The notes: a model not told the origin generated them from the letters alone. 44,969 bases of DNA from Clostridia bacterium (GCA_003551365.1 PUMM01000100.1:1-44969), one strand, 5' to 3'. Positions 33,723-43,349 are shown, counted from the first letter of the stretch. Program-made: numbers and translations.

Positions 33723-34493
33723 ATGACCGGCACCCACTTCGTGCTGACACCGTCCGAATCCAAGAGGCTGATAGCGCGGGCAGTTGCCAGGACAAAAGCC
33801 GTCGAGCGGGCCCTGCAGGATGGGACAGTCCTCATCTGCACCGGCTCAACCAACGCCTGCGTACTGGAAGAGATTACTGGTGAGCGCTTCCCTCACTACC
33901 AGTATCTCACCGGACACACACTGCCCCACAATGAGGAGTCACCCATTCCGGAGGATCGACGATCCGACGTAATATTGCGTAACGGGAATCAGGATGATAG
34001 TCTCGACCGCTTCTCGGTTCTCCAGCACATGCAGCCCGATGATGTGTACATCAAGGGTGCCAATGCTCTGGATTACGAAAGGGGAGTGGCCGGCATACTC
34101 ATCGGCGGGTTGGGAGGAGGCGGAACCATAGGTGCCGGATGGGGTCACATAATCGGGCGACGCCTTCGCCTCATCATCCCCGTCGGCCTGGAAAAATGCG
34201 TTGGGGATGATCTGTATGAGGTGGCCGATCGGCTCAATGCCCACTCCGACTACATTGACGATCCTCCGCGCATGATGCCCGTTCGCGGCGAAATCGTCAC
34301 CGAGATCGAGGCCCTGGAGATGCTCACCGGATCGGAGGCAACACACATAGCATCTGGAGGAATTGCGGGAGCGGAAGGGGCGGTGCGGCTGCTGGTTACG
34401 GGCACCGAAGATCAGGTGAAAAGAGCAGAAAATCTCATGGACAGCATTGCCGGTGAGCCCTCGTTCCTCGGCAGGCTGACCGGAGAGGAGTGA
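33723..34493 (+). CDS. Conserved glycine-rich protein of unknown function
   Basis: A 256-residue soluble protein. Notable segments are GTVLICTGSTNACVLEEITG, DVYIKGANALDYERGVAGIL followed by IGGLGGGGTIGAGWGHIIGR, and HIASGGIAGAEGAVRLLVTG. I have an impression of a conserved hypothetical family shared by archaea and Clostridia, but cannot name it or its activity. The glycine-rich loop (about 125-145) may bind a phosphate or nucleotide. It starts 19 bases after the TGS-GTPase stop and overlaps the next gene by four bases (GTGA), so the three are probably one transcript. Frame continuity upstream is ignored because ATG 33723 begins at a natural N-terminus. Confidence 0.75.
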   Translation: MTGTHFVLTPSESKRLIARAVARTKAVERALQDGTVLICTGSTNACVLEEITGERFPHYQYLTGHTLPHNEESPIPEDRRSDVILRNGNQDDSLDRFSVLQHMQPDDVYIKGANALDYERGVAGILIGGLGGGGTIGAGWGHIIGRRLRLIIPVGLEKCVGDDLYEVADRLNAHSDYIDDPPRMMPVRGEIVTEIEALEMLTGSEATHIASGGIAGAEGAVRLLVTGTEDQVKRAENLMDSIAGEPSFLGRLTGEE

Positions 34494-35236
34494 GGAAATT
34501 GCAGCTGACCATACTCGGACGATATTCGCCATTCCCCCCTCCCGGCGGGGCGTGTCCCGGATACCTCGTCCGGTCGGAGGGAATCCCACTCCTGCTGGAT
34601 TGCGGAAGCGGTGTAGTTTCGCGCATGCAGAACTTCATATCTATGGACCAGCTCAGGTGGGTGGTGCTCTCCCACCTGCACGGCGATCACTCTTCGGACA
34701 TGGCCATCCTGCGTTACGCGGTCGATCTCGACGTGCGGCACGGAGAAGACCCGACACCTGTAGAGGTGTTTTCTCCGGACGAACCGGAGGAGGAGTTCTC
34801 CCGGCTCTCCTACAAGAAGGCCATAGCTGCCCATCGGGTAACAGAAGAGGACCGACTGGAACTCGGTCCCTTCACCGTAGAGTTCGCGGAGACGGATCAT
34901 CCCCTGCTCTGCCACGCGGTGCGCGTCCGCACATCAGAGCACACCCTGGTCTACACGGGGGACACTGCCTATTCCTGTGATCTGGTCGACTTCGCTCGCC
35001 AGGCAGACGTACTGCTGGCGGAGTGCTCTCTCCCGGAAGAACACGCGGGCTATCGCGGCCACATGACTGCCAGTGAGTGCGGGCGCATGGCTGAAGAGGC
35101 GGGCGTGAGAAGGCTACTTCTGACCCATTTCTGGCCGAGAGCGGATGTGGAGGATCTGGTGCAGACTGCCCGGGAAAACTGCACAGGCTCTTCCGTACAT
35201 GCCGCCGAGGAGGGACGATCCTACCGGTTGCGGTGA
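34490..35236 (+). CDS. MBL-fold hydrolase, RNase Z-like
   Basis: A 248-residue metallo-beta-lactamase-fold protein. LTILGRYSPFPPPGGACPGY and LLLDCGSGVVSRM start the fold. The metal motif is VVLSHLHGDHSSDMAILRY, and later ligands are in VYTGDTAYS and LLLTHFWP. This layout matches ribonuclease Z-like phosphodiesterases and cyclic-nucleotide-type hydrolases lacking the long flexible arm. The start is GTG at 34490, inside the previous gene's last codons (GTGA overlap). True tRNA 3' processing is uncertain; a small-molecule phosphodiesterase is equally possible. Confidence 0.9.
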   Translation: MRKLQLTILGRYSPFPPPGGACPGYLVRSEGIPLLLDCGSGVVSRMQNFISMDQLRWVVLSHLHGDHSSDMAILRYAVDLDVRHGEDPTPVEVFSPDEPEEEFSRLSYKKAIAAHRVTEEDRLELGPFTVEFAETDHPLLCHAVRVRTSEHTLVYTGDTAYSCDLVDFARQADVLLAECSLPEEHAGYRGHMTASECGRMAEEAGVRRLLLTHFWPRADVEDLVQTARENCTGSSVHAAEEGRSYRLR

Positions 35237-35623
35237 GAGCATTCAGGACCCACACAAGTCACCATTGCGCCCAGAGGCCGAGAAGCTGCAGGCTTTTACC
35301 GCCGGGGGCCAGGGCCGATTTCCCCACACGGTGCCGCCAGCTTACACTTCTGTCCCGCTTCCCCGTATCAATGTTGATGTGATGGGGTGACGGCCAGCTG
35401 CTCAGATGCTGCGGAGACTGACCTGGCGACACAGCAAACACCTCAGGTACGTATCGTCCGTCCGCCGACATGGGGTAAAACGGACGCAGCATGGAACACG
35501 GTAACCAGGCAGGCCCGGGCGGCAGATGATCACAAGAGTGCCGGAACCCGAGCATCCCTCCCACATCTCCGTACAGGAGGGCCCGGGTCCCGGGGCAATG
35601 GATCGACCTATTCAGATTGCGGG
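35237..35623. other. Intergenic region between convergent genes
   Basis: About 387 bases between the convergent MBL-fold and M20 genes. Several open frames are present, but none has ribosome-binding site or family support. No terminator with a T run was seen. Confidence 0.4.
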
Positions 35624-37051
35624 CTATTCATCCCTGGCAAACTGGTGAAACGCCGGCTTCAGATCCGAAGGAAGGGCACTCTCGTATTCCCGGCCGCCGG
35701 TCCGCCGCTCGAAGTCATCTTTGACCCTGCTCAGAAGATCCGGATCAGTCATCAACTCAAATGCTGCCTCTGCCATGACCTTGCCTGCCGTGATCATGCC
35801 GGCATGACCGATCCCCATGCCGGCCTGGGCGGTATACTGCCAGGAATGGCCCGGTGTACCGAACACCTGACAGGCAGCCCGGAGTCGAGCCGTGGGACAA
35901 CACCAGCTGACGTCACCCACATCCGTGGAGCCGCGGGGCTCATCCTCCTCTTCCGGCTTCGAGAGGATCTCATCACAGAGCATCCGGTCCCACAGATGCT
36001 CGGGTACCTGGTCCCTCTCGAGCGCAGCATGCCTCTGCTCCGCACTGATGGTCTCGCTGATCTCCTCGGCAAAAGCGCGCTCCTGCTCACCGAATTCCGG
36101 CGGCCCCACTCGCGCATAGCAGTCAAAGAGCAGATCGATCAACGGACTGTTCGGCAGAACATTGTAGATGGCCTTCAACATCTGAATCTCGTACTCGGTC
36201 TCCGTCATCTCCGCCGCCCCCGATACGCATTTGAGAACGCGCTCCCAGAGCTCATTGACACTCTCCCGGCGATCAGCCCGCACCAGGTACCACACTCTGG
36301 CAAATGCAGGAACGACATTCGGCTGCCGGCCACCATCAGTTATGGCATAATGCACTCTGGTACGCGGGGGCATATGCTCACGCAGAAACTCCACTCCCAT
36401 GTTCAGCAGCTGAACCGCATCCAGCGCACTCCGCCCATTGTGTGGATCACCTGCCGCGTGGGCCGAACGGCCGTGAAAGATAAAATTTGCTGCATTGTTG
36501 GCCAGAGAAGATCCAACGATCGGTCGGTTTATGGCCCCGGGATGCCACTCGAAACACGCATCGCACCCCTCGAAGACTCCCTCCCTGGCCATGAACGTCT
36601 TGCCGCTGAGGTTCTCCTCAGCCGGACAGCCGAAATACTTGACAGTGCCCGGAAGATTCCTGGCCACAAGTTCCTGTTTCAAACCTACGGCGGCCGCGAA
36701 GGCGCCAGCACCGTGCAGATTGTGACCACAACCATGCCCCGGCGCACCGGGTTTCAGCTCCTCGCGCACCGGCGCCACCGCCTGAGACAGACCATCCAGG
36801 GCATCGTACTCGCCCAGAAACCCAATGACGGGCTCCCCAGACCCCCAGGTGGCCACGAAGGCGGTCGGCATGTCCGCCACGCCCATCTGCACAGCAAAAC
36901 CCTCTTCGCGCAGAGCATCGGCCAGACACTCGGCTGAACGATACTCGTGCAGTGCCAACTCGGCAAACTCCCATATTGCATCGGAAATACCGATGACCTT
37001 CTCGCGATTCTCCTCGATATAATTGTGAGCCGTCTCCGCTTTGATGGACAT
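35624..37051 (-). CDS. M20 family amidohydrolase (AbgB-like)
   Basis: A 475-residue metallopeptidase. Dinuclear zinc ligands are visible in GAPGHGCGHNLHGAGAFAAA, GCPAEENLSGKTFM and CFEWHPGA, and GRSAHAAGDPHNGRSALDAV belongs to the dimerisation domain. Its length and the ending, with GSTDVGDVSWCCPTA and GTPGHSWQ, fit the AbgB side of the family, which hydrolyses p-aminobenzoyl-glutamate. Aminoacyl or indole-acetyl conjugates are alternatives. GGAAGGGAG precedes the ATG at 37051. The CapA-like gene lies 68 bases downstream on the same strand, in the same direction but with its own start. Confidence 0.92.
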   Translation of the reverse strand: MSIKAETAHNYIEENREKVIGISDAIWEFAELALHEYRSAECLADALREEGFAVQMGVADMPTAFVATWGSGEPVIGFLGEYDALDGLSQAVAPVREELKPGAPGHGCGHNLHGAGAFAAAVGLKQELVARNLPGTVKYFGCPAEENLSGKTFMAREGVFEGCDACFEWHPGAINRPIVGSSLANNAANFIFHGRSAHAAGDPHNGRSALDAVQLLNMGVEFLREHMPPRTRVHYAITDGGRQPNVVPAFARVWYLVRADRRESVNELWERVLKCVSGAAEMTETEYEIQMLKAIYNVLPNSPLIDLLFDCYARVGPPEFGEQERAFAEEISETISAEQRHAALERDQVPEHLWDRMLCDEILSKPEEEDEPRGSTDVGDVSWCCPTARLRAACQVFGTPGHSWQYTAQAGMGIGHAGMITAGKVMAEAAFELMTDPDLLSRVKDDFERRTGGREYESALPSDLKPAFHQFARDE

Positions 37052-37119
37052 GCCACACTCTCCCTTCCACTCCCCATCCCCTCAGGGGAGGTACCGCCGC
37101 TCATAGGACGCTACTCAAT

Positions 37120-38442
37120 TCACTGCAGGTGAATGTAACCTCTCCCCACCTCCCGATCAATGGTCATCGTCGTCCCGTACACTTCCGACAGGTCCTGCAG
37201 ATCCGCCAGAATCTTCCTCGCTTTTTCACCGTGGGCCACCATCGGCCTGCCCTTCTGCGGCCGGCTCTCATTCACTCCCAGCTGTACTGGGATGACTTCA
37301 ACAGAATTCATGCGGCGGTCAGAATAGCTGAGCTGGACCACGGCTGATTCCCAGTAGGTGGGATCGCGCCGTATGTGCTGTTTCTTTTCGCGGCTGTCGA
37401 ACACATCCGCTGGCGTGCCGTGCAGCTCGCCCACGTCATACCGTCGATAGAGTTCGGCGGGAATCCTCTGCATCGTACAGGACTGCATCAGGAAATTGCC
37501 CAGGCTGTAGAGGATCGGCCTGCCCCGATATATCTCAATGCCCCGCAGGACGTGCGGGCCGTGCCCAAACACTCCATCCGCTCCCGCATCAATAAATTCC
37601 CTGCAGGCGGTCTCTATGAACTGTGCGGGGCTGTAGAGACAGTACTGACCCTCGTGCGCATGCAGGGACACAAAACAGAAGTCTGCCTGGCGGCGGGCAT
37701 CTTCAATCCACTGTACTATCTCACCCATGTCCCGCTCTGCCGGTACCGTGTGTATCCCGGGATCATCCAACACAAAGCGATGATCGAGAAATGTCATCTC
37801 GTCCTTTTCATCTTTGCTTTCATATCCGTAGTCAATTCTCCTGCGCCGCAGATCCGCCATGCCCGTCTCTTCGGCAATCATGTGCAGCATCTCCATCTTC
37901 TCTTCCGATATCCCGTAACTGACTTCATGATCGAGAGTATTCACACCCGGGCGACCGATCATATCGGGGCGCTGCTGCCCGGCTCCCGACCCCGGGGGCC
38001 ACGTGGTGGTCACCGCAATGAGAGCAACCCGGCCCGCATCCACCTCCAGGTAACCCGGCTGTCTGGCTCTCTGCAGTGTCTCGCCTGTGCCGGCGAAGGT
38101 GATGCGCCGATCATACAGTTCGGCATGTGTGGACAGAACCCCCCCAGCTCCGAAGTCGCCCGCATGGTTGTTGGCGGTACTGAACAGGTTGAAACCCAGC
38201 CAGGTCAGATCATCCACCAGCCCGGGTTCAACACCCAGCCAGTTACCACCGCAGTGCTCCGCCGGGTAATCTGGTTCCTCGCCCAAAACTACCTCCAGGT
38301 TGGTGAACGCAACGTCGCAGCCCCGCAAAGATTCTCTCACCTGCAGGAAATCGGGCTCAGTGTAGGGTCGCAGGCTCCTCATGATCAGACTGTCGCCGGT
38401 CACAGCAATGCGAAGATTTCCTGCTCCAGCTCGATAGAGCAT
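37120..38442 (-). CDS. CapA-family protein (PgsA-like phosphoesterase fold)
   Basis: A 440-residue protein of the bacterial capsule-synthesis CapA family. IAVTGDSLIMRSL, VAFTNLEVVLGEEP, STANNHAGDFGAGG, ALIAVTTTWPPG, FVSLHAHEGQYC and ADGVFGHGPHVLRGIEIYRG form the expected series of metal and active-site residues of the calcineurin-like core. No signal peptide or membrane helix precedes it, unlike poly-gamma-glutamate CapA, so a cytoplasmic peptide/amide hydrolase role is more likely. The ATG 38442 has GGGAGGGAGG; the frame extends upstream to 38505 without support. It lies upstream of the M20 gene on the same strand. Confidence 0.9.
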   Translation of the reverse strand: MLYRAGAGNLRIAVTGDSLIMRSLRPYTEPDFLQVRESLRGCDVAFTNLEVVLGEEPDYPAEHCGGNWLGVEPGLVDDLTWLGFNLFSTANNHAGDFGAGGVLSTHAELYDRRITFAGTGETLQRARQPGYLEVDAGRVALIAVTTTWPPGSGAGQQRPDMIGRPGVNTLDHEVSYGISEEKMEMLHMIAEETGMADLRRRRIDYGYESKDEKDEMTFLDHRFVLDDPGIHTVPAERDMGEIVQWIEDARRQADFCFVSLHAHEGQYCLYSPAQFIETACREFIDAGADGVFGHGPHVLRGIEIYRGRPILYSLGNFLMQSCTMQRIPAELYRRYDVGELHGTPADVFDSREKKQHIRRDPTYWESAVVQLSYSDRRMNSVEVIPVQLGVNESRPQKGRPMVAHGEKARKILADLQDLSEVYGTTMTIDREVGRGYIHLQ

Positions 38443-38905
38443 GTCATTTCCTCCCTCCCAATCGTACTGCGGTGACGGCACATATGGCGACATTATGAGC
38501 AACAACTCAACTCCGGATCACAGGCGGCAGGAGCCTCACTGCAGTAGTTTGGTTCGCCGGCCAAAACGCTGGCGGCAGGCTGCCAGAACAGGTACATCGC
38601 GCGGCTCTCCCCCGGGGCCCATCCAATGACCTCGCTTTGTCCATAGATGATTTCGGCTTCCCCTTCTCTATACCTGCCCGGCGACCGCATTTCGCAGCCT
38701 TTCGCACCCGCAACTCCGCGAAACTCACACGTGCCCTCCTGCCCCTTCAGCGCAGGCGGCGACATGAAGTTGTCAACTCGTCAGCAATCCTTCCCCTGTG
38801 TGCGCAGGACCCCACCTCTCAAATGGCCAAGATAAGCAGGAAAGGGATGCTCCATTGCGATCGGAGCGACCCGCGGCAACAATTCGACTGAAAGGGGAGC
38901 AGATA
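38443..38905. other. Divergent region between capA-like and serine dehydratase genes
   Basis: About 460 bases between divergent genes. Open frames occur on both strands but none has a ribosome-binding site or recognisable motif. Promoters for both genes should lie here, but I could not pick clear -35/-10 pairs. Confidence 0.4.
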
Positions 38906-40480
38906 ATGAGTCGCATGGGTTCCGCAACCAACCCGAGCATAATAAATGCTGTCCTTGGACCAATCACTCTCGGTCCCTCCAGCTCACATCTGGCCGGGCC
39001 ACTGCGCATCGGGCTACTCGGCCGCTCTGTAGCGGAGAAACGCATAGAACACATCGAGATCACCTTTAATGAGGGAGGTTCTCTGGCCGGAACGTACCGT
39101 GGACACCGCACCGACTGCGCGATTGTGGCGGGAGCTCTGGGGTGGGACACCTATGATGAGCGAATCCCGCAGTCCCGTAAGATTGCCCGGGAGTCCGGCA
39201 TCGAGGTATCGATCAGCATCTCACCGCTGGAGACCGACCATCCCAATGCCATACGGCTGCGCCTGGGCAGTGACGGGGACGCACCGACAGAAATCGTCGG
39301 CACTTCGCAGGGAGGAGGAATGGCACTCGTATCGAGCGTGGATGGATACCAGACCCACCTTGACGGTGAACAGCAATCGGTGCTGCTGTGGCTGCACAAT
39401 CCCGGGGACCGGGAAAAGATTGCATCGATATTGCCGGAAGCCGAGGTCAGATGCGCTGACCGCAGCCTGCTGACCCTCGCCGTACCGACTGCGCTCAGCT
39501 CCTCTATGCGAAAAAATCTCCGCGCATGCGGAGTCGGGGCGATCCGGGAGATACCTCCGGTTGTCCCCCCACCCGGGCCGGGGGCATGTGAGCAGGCACT
39601 GTTCCGCACCGCAGATGAGGCACTGCAGGTCGCGCATGATAGGGATCTGGATCTTTTCGAACTGGGATTGCATTATGAGATGAACCGACAGGGATGGTCG
39701 CCGGATGAGGTGCAGGAGCACGCTCACAGGATTCTCGCTGCCATGACTGCGTCGCGGGATCGCGGGCTGTCGGAGAAGCTGCAGTTTTCCGGCGGAATAG
39801 TGCGGCAGAGCGGAACACAGCTCATGCAGGCCGTGCAGGAAGGGCGCACACTGACATCGGGCGCCATGGGCCGCGCGATGGCCTACGCCACTGCCATCAA
39901 TGAAGTCAACGCAGCCATGGGCGTCATCGCGGCTGCTCCCACGGCGGGTGGATGTGGGGTGCTGCCGGGAGCTCTGCTGGCTGCAGCCGAGGACATGAAC
40001 AACGACGATGAGGATGCTCTCATGCAGGCGCTGCTGGCCGCCGGGGCCGTCGGGGCAATATTTGCCCAGCAGGTGACATTCCTGGCTGAATTATGCGGGT
40101 GTCAGGTGGAGTCCGGTGCCGGCTCGGCCATGGCTGCTGGAGCCATCATATGGCTGCGGGGTGGTACGATTCGCCAGTCACTGGACGGGGCGGCAATCAC
40201 CCTACAGAACATACTTGGAATGGAGTGCGACCCGGTGGCCGGGCTGATGGAAGTGCCCTGCATAACCCGCAACGCTCTCGGGGCAGCAAATGCGATAATG
40301 ACCTCTGATATGGTCCTGGTGGGAGCTGAGAGCGTGATACCTCTGGATGAGGTTCTTGATGCCGTGTATGAAACCGGACGCATACGGCCAGTTCAGTGCA
40401 GCGGCACGGGAGGACTGGCGATTACACCGACGAGTCGCCGACTGGTGGAGCAATTCTTCCCGGCTGGAGACGGCGAATGA
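38906..40480 (+). CDS. sdaA: L-serine dehydratase, fused beta and alpha parts
   Basis: A 524-residue iron-sulfur L-serine dehydratase with the beta part first (SIINAVLGPITLGPSSSHLA; about 1-210) and the alpha part after (about 240-524, with QFSGGIVRQSGTQLMQAVQE). Cysteines in APTAGGCGVLPGAL (Cys350), MECDPVAGLMEVPCITRN (Cys441, Cys452) are candidates for [4Fe-4S] ligands. It converts serine to pyruvate and ammonia. The ATG at 38906 follows AAAGGGGAG; the open frame upstream is not part of the family. It is divergent from the CapA-like gene. Together with the ornithine-cyclodeaminase-family gene it indicates amino-acid catabolism. Confidence 0.94.
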   Translation: MSRMGSATNPSIINAVLGPITLGPSSSHLAGPLRIGLLGRSVAEKRIEHIEITFNEGGSLAGTYRGHRTDCAIVAGALGWDTYDERIPQSRKIARESGIEVSISISPLETDHPNAIRLRLGSDGDAPTEIVGTSQGGGMALVSSVDGYQTHLDGEQQSVLLWLHNPGDREKIASILPEAEVRCADRSLLTLAVPTALSSSMRKNLRACGVGAIREIPPVVPPPGPGACEQALFRTADEALQVAHDRDLDLFELGLHYEMNRQGWSPDEVQEHAHRILAAMTASRDRGLSEKLQFSGGIVRQSGTQLMQAVQEGRTLTSGAMGRAMAYATAINEVNAAMGVIAAAPTAGGCGVLPGALLAAAEDMNNDDEDALMQALLAAGAVGAIFAQQVTFLAELCGCQVESGAGSAMAAGAIIWLRGGTIRQSLDGAAITLQNILGMECDPVAGLMEVPCITRNALGAANAIMTSDMVLVGAESVIPLDEVLDAVYETGRIRPVQCSGTGGLAITPTSRRLVEQFFPAGDGE

Positions 40481-40649
40481 ACCTCAGGTGAGTGACGGCA
40501 GAACCCGGGGCCAGAACGAGGCACATAGAGAAAGTCGGGATCGGTACAGCAGAGGGCGCAATTCGTCTGAGGCGGGAATGTCGGGATGTGGGGGCGTCCA
40601 GGATGTGCCAGGGCCTTTTCTGACCAGAAATGATTGGGAGGGACATCCA

Positions 40650-41669
40650 GTGAGCAGAAAACAACGCAGTGATATTGGCGAAAGAATCGACATAGGTCAT
40701 GAACTGCTGTATCTGACCAGAGATGACTGCATGAATACTGAGCTGACGCGCCAGGATATCCTGGACCTGACCAGGGACGCACTGATTGCCCACGGGCGGG
40801 ATGAGTACGAAATGCCTGCCAAGATTGGCGTGCACCCGTATGAGGATGTTTTCTACCATGCCATGCCTGCATACGTTCCGGCACATGATGCCGTGGGGGC
40901 GAAATGGATAGAATGCTATCCGCGCAATCCATCGGAGCACAACCTGCCCCAGACCACTGGGCTACTTATCCTCAACGACGTGGAAACCGGAGTACCCCTC
41001 GCCGTCATGGATTCGACCTGGCTGACCGCCATGCGCACCCCCGCAGTCACTGTTCTGGCGGCTGAGAAGCTGCACCCAGACGCCAGGATCTTCGGCATGT
41101 TCGGCTGTGGAGTCCAGGGCACAGAGCACGTGCGGTTCATCACAAAAACTCTGCCGAAACTGGAAAGGATCTACATTTACGATATTGACGACGCGGCCGC
41201 TGACCGCCTCATCGCCAATGTCAAAAATGACATCAGCACCGAAATTGTCCGGGGAGAGGACCCACACCACCTGGCAGAAGAATGCGAAATCCTGTGCTCG
41301 GCCACCATCATCACCCCCGAAACGCTATCGGTCGTGAAAGATGATTGGGTCTCCCCCGGTCAGACCATCCTTCCCTGCGACCTGAACACTTTCTGGGACC
41401 CGGCAATAACCTGGCGGGCAGACAAATACATCGTGGACAGCAGGGAAGAACATGAGCTTTTCCGGGATGAGGGCTACTTCCCCGACGGACTTCCCCCGGT
41501 TTACTGTGAGACCGGCGAGATCATCGCTGATCTGGTCCCGGGAAGAAGCTCTCCGGATGAGTTGATCGTGTGCAGTAACATCGGGATGGCCGTATGCGAT
41601 GTAGTTCTGGCCCGGGCCATCTTCGATCGGGCCCTGGATGCAGGAGTCGGCCGAATACTGCCACTGTAG
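40650..41669 (+). CDS. Ornithine cyclodeaminase/mu-crystallin family enzyme
   Basis: A 339-residue NAD(P)-dependent enzyme. The N-terminal half has ELTRQDILDLTRDALIAHGR and AKWIECYPRNP. The Rossmann part has MFGCGVQGTEHVRF (Gly-rich loop) and IYIYDIDDAAADRL. Members include ornithine cyclodeaminase, alanine dehydrogenase, lysine-2,3-type reductases and ketimine reductases, so the substrate is undetermined. The start is GTG at 40650 with GGGAGG at eight bases spacing; the frame is open much further up but not conserved there. It lies 169 bases after the serine dehydratase, in the same direction. Confidence 0.9.
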   Translation: MSRKQRSDIGERIDIGHELLYLTRDDCMNTELTRQDILDLTRDALIAHGRDEYEMPAKIGVHPYEDVFYHAMPAYVPAHDAVGAKWIECYPRNPSEHNLPQTTGLLILNDVETGVPLAVMDSTWLTAMRTPAVTVLAAEKLHPDARIFGMFGCGVQGTEHVRFITKTLPKLERIYIYDIDDAAADRLIANVKNDISTEIVRGEDPHHLAEECEILCSATIITPETLSVVKDDWVSPGQTILPCDLNTFWDPAITWRADKYIVDSREEHELFRDEGYFPDGLPPVYCETGEIIADLVPGRSSPDELIVCSNIGMAVCDVVLARAIFDRALDAGVGRILPL

Positions 41670-42164
41670 GATGACGGTGGGATGCGGCGCGGACATTTGC
41701 GCAAATATCAACGGCATCGCTCCCCCGGATCTGCTGCAGGCCTCTCAGGTGATCTGGTCCCCGCGCACACCCCAATTGCGCAGTGGGAAAGGTCCACCAG
41801 ATTCGATGGCCATCCCGGAGGTACCGTCTCTTCTGCCGGCGATGGCCACGGGGAGGGGGCTGCCCTGGTCCATCACGCGGCGGTGCGCAGTGCTGTCGTC
41901 TCGAAGCAGCCACCCCACCCCGCGGGAGGATCTCTGCTGGATGCGACAACCCGGCCCCCAGTGCTCTTCGGCTGCACCCGGCAACCGAAGCATCTTCACA
42001 TCCGGGGCTACCCCCTGGCCACGTGAGCCGAGTTTGCGAAACAGGAATTATTCCGTGCGACGAGAACCCCTGACCACGAAAGAGATTTCTGATATCCTAC
42101 GGCATGTAAAGGGAGATGCCCTATCGCCACATCCAACCATGGCAGTAACCAGAGCAAGAACCTG
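41670..42164. other. Gene-free stretch before the MFS gene
   Basis: About 495 bases. Long open frames exist in several frames, but all are Arg/Pro/Gly-rich shadows. On the plus strand AAAGGGAG at 42108-42115 precedes an out-of-frame ATG; the transporter frame itself opens from the left. I could not identify a decayed gene, RNA or repeat. Confidence 0.35.
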
Positions 42165-43349
42165 GTGAAGTTGCTGGTCATTCTTTCCCTGCCCTACCTG
42201 GCAACCAGCATCAACATTGACGGATTTCTTGGCCTTCTGCCTCTCGTGCGCGAAGATTTCGGATTGACGCGCGCGCAGGTGGGGCTGTACACTACCTTCT
42301 TCTTTGCCGGGGCAGCAGTTCTGGCCATATTCGCCGGGCGTCTCGTGGATCGAGTGGGGCCGCGCAAGGGAATTCTCCTCGGACTGATCTCCATGGGCTG
42401 CGCGATGTTTGTGTATGGAGTTGCTCCGTCCTATTCCATCATTCTCGGGCTCGCTCTTCTCGCCGGTCTGGGGCTGAGCATAATCACACCTTCGGTGAAC
42501 CAGGCAGTGATGGCGGGAGCCCCTCCCGGCAAGAGGGCAACGTCCATGGGAATAATGCAGTCGGGTATAGGAATCGGTGGATTCACCGGTGCGAGCCTTC
42601 TGCCCACAATTGGAGCTGGCATCGGATGGCGACCCACCATTCAGATTACCGCCGTCCTGGCCATGTTCATTGCCATAGTCATCTTCCTGATCTACAGGGA
42701 GGATTCGGAGGCAGGTGGGGATAGAGGGGGAAGCAGTGCGCTGAGAGAGAACCTCATTGCCCTGTTCGCAAACCGCGATCTGGTCCGCGCATGCCTCATG
42801 GGAACTGTCTATGCATCGGTCGGCGCTTCGGCCATCTTCCACTACACCGTATTTCTGTCCGACGACATGCAGCTTACGACCGGACTGGCCGGTTTTGGCC
42901 TCGGACTCATCCACATCGGCGGCATCTGCGGCCGCCCTGTCTGGGGATTGCTGTCAGATAGAATCTTCGGCGGGGACCGGGCAAAGACCCTGCTCACCCT
43001 CGGGGCGATAATCTCCGCACTGTACATACTGATCGGTCTCCTGGCCTACAGCACCCTTCTACCGGTGTCGGGCATCATCGGTGTCTCCGTGCTTCTCGGG
43101 CTATCCGTACTCAGCTGGATCCCCGTCTACTTCGTCACCGTGGGCGAGTTGGCCGACGAGGGGCAGGTAGGAATGGCAACGGGACTGGCCATGGTGTTCA
43201 ACAGGGGGGGTATGCTGGTTGCCCCACCCCTATTTGGCTGGCTGGCAGATGCCACCGGCACCTACCAGACCGGGTGGCTGCTGCTGGGAGGGATAATGGC
43301 CATCGCCGCACCAGGATTCTACTTCCTGCGCCGGAAGGCGAAGAGTTGA
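42165..43349 (+). CDS. MFS transporter
   Basis: A 394-residue transporter with twelve predicted helices. YLATSINIDGFLGLLPLVRE starts helix 1; GRLVDRVGPRKGILLGL is the typical loop 2-3 motif (GxxxDRxGxxr), and WGLLSDRIFGGDRAKTLL is the equivalent between helices 8 and 9. The start is uncertain: GTG 42165 has no clear ribosome-binding site, and AAAGGGAGA lies about 50 bases upstream near an out-of-frame ATG. Because it follows two amino-acid enzymes, uptake of an amino acid or organic acid is plausible, but substrate is not predictable. Confidence 0.9.
   Translation: MKLLVILSLPYLATSINIDGFLGLLPLVREDFGLTRAQVGLYTTFFFAGAAVLAIFAGRLVDRVGPRKGILLGLISMGCAMFVYGVAPSYSIILGLALLAGLGLSIITPSVNQAVMAGAPPGKRATSMGIMQSGIGIGGFTGASLLPTIGAGIGWRPTIQITAVLAMFIAIVIFLIYREDSEAGGDRGGSSALRENLIALFANRDLVRACLMGTVYASVGASAIFHYTVFLSDDMQLTTGLAGFGLGLIHIGGICGRPVWGLLSDRIFGGDRAKTLLTLGAIISALYILIGLLAYSTLLPVSGIIGVSVLLGLSVLSWIPVYFVTVGELADEGQVGMATGLAMVFNRGGMLVAPPLFGWLADATGTYQTGWLLLGGIMAIAAPGFYFLRRKAKS

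Noticed and set aside
35387-36937. 516-codon plus-strand frame opposite the M20 gene
   Set aside because: Long only because of GC-rich third positions. The minus strand encodes all M20 metal ligands in order.
37375-38475. 366-codon plus-strand frame opposite the CapA-like gene
   Set aside because: Shadow of a recognised gene; no start signal or motif.
38493-38765. 90-codon minus-strand frame upstream of the CapA-like gene
   Set aside because: No ribosome-binding site and no recognisable motif; overlaps the likely promoter region.
42048-42914. 288-codon minus-strand frame opposite the MFS gene
   Set aside because: Antisense to an unmistakable transporter; rich in Ser, Gln, Gly and Arg with no family features.
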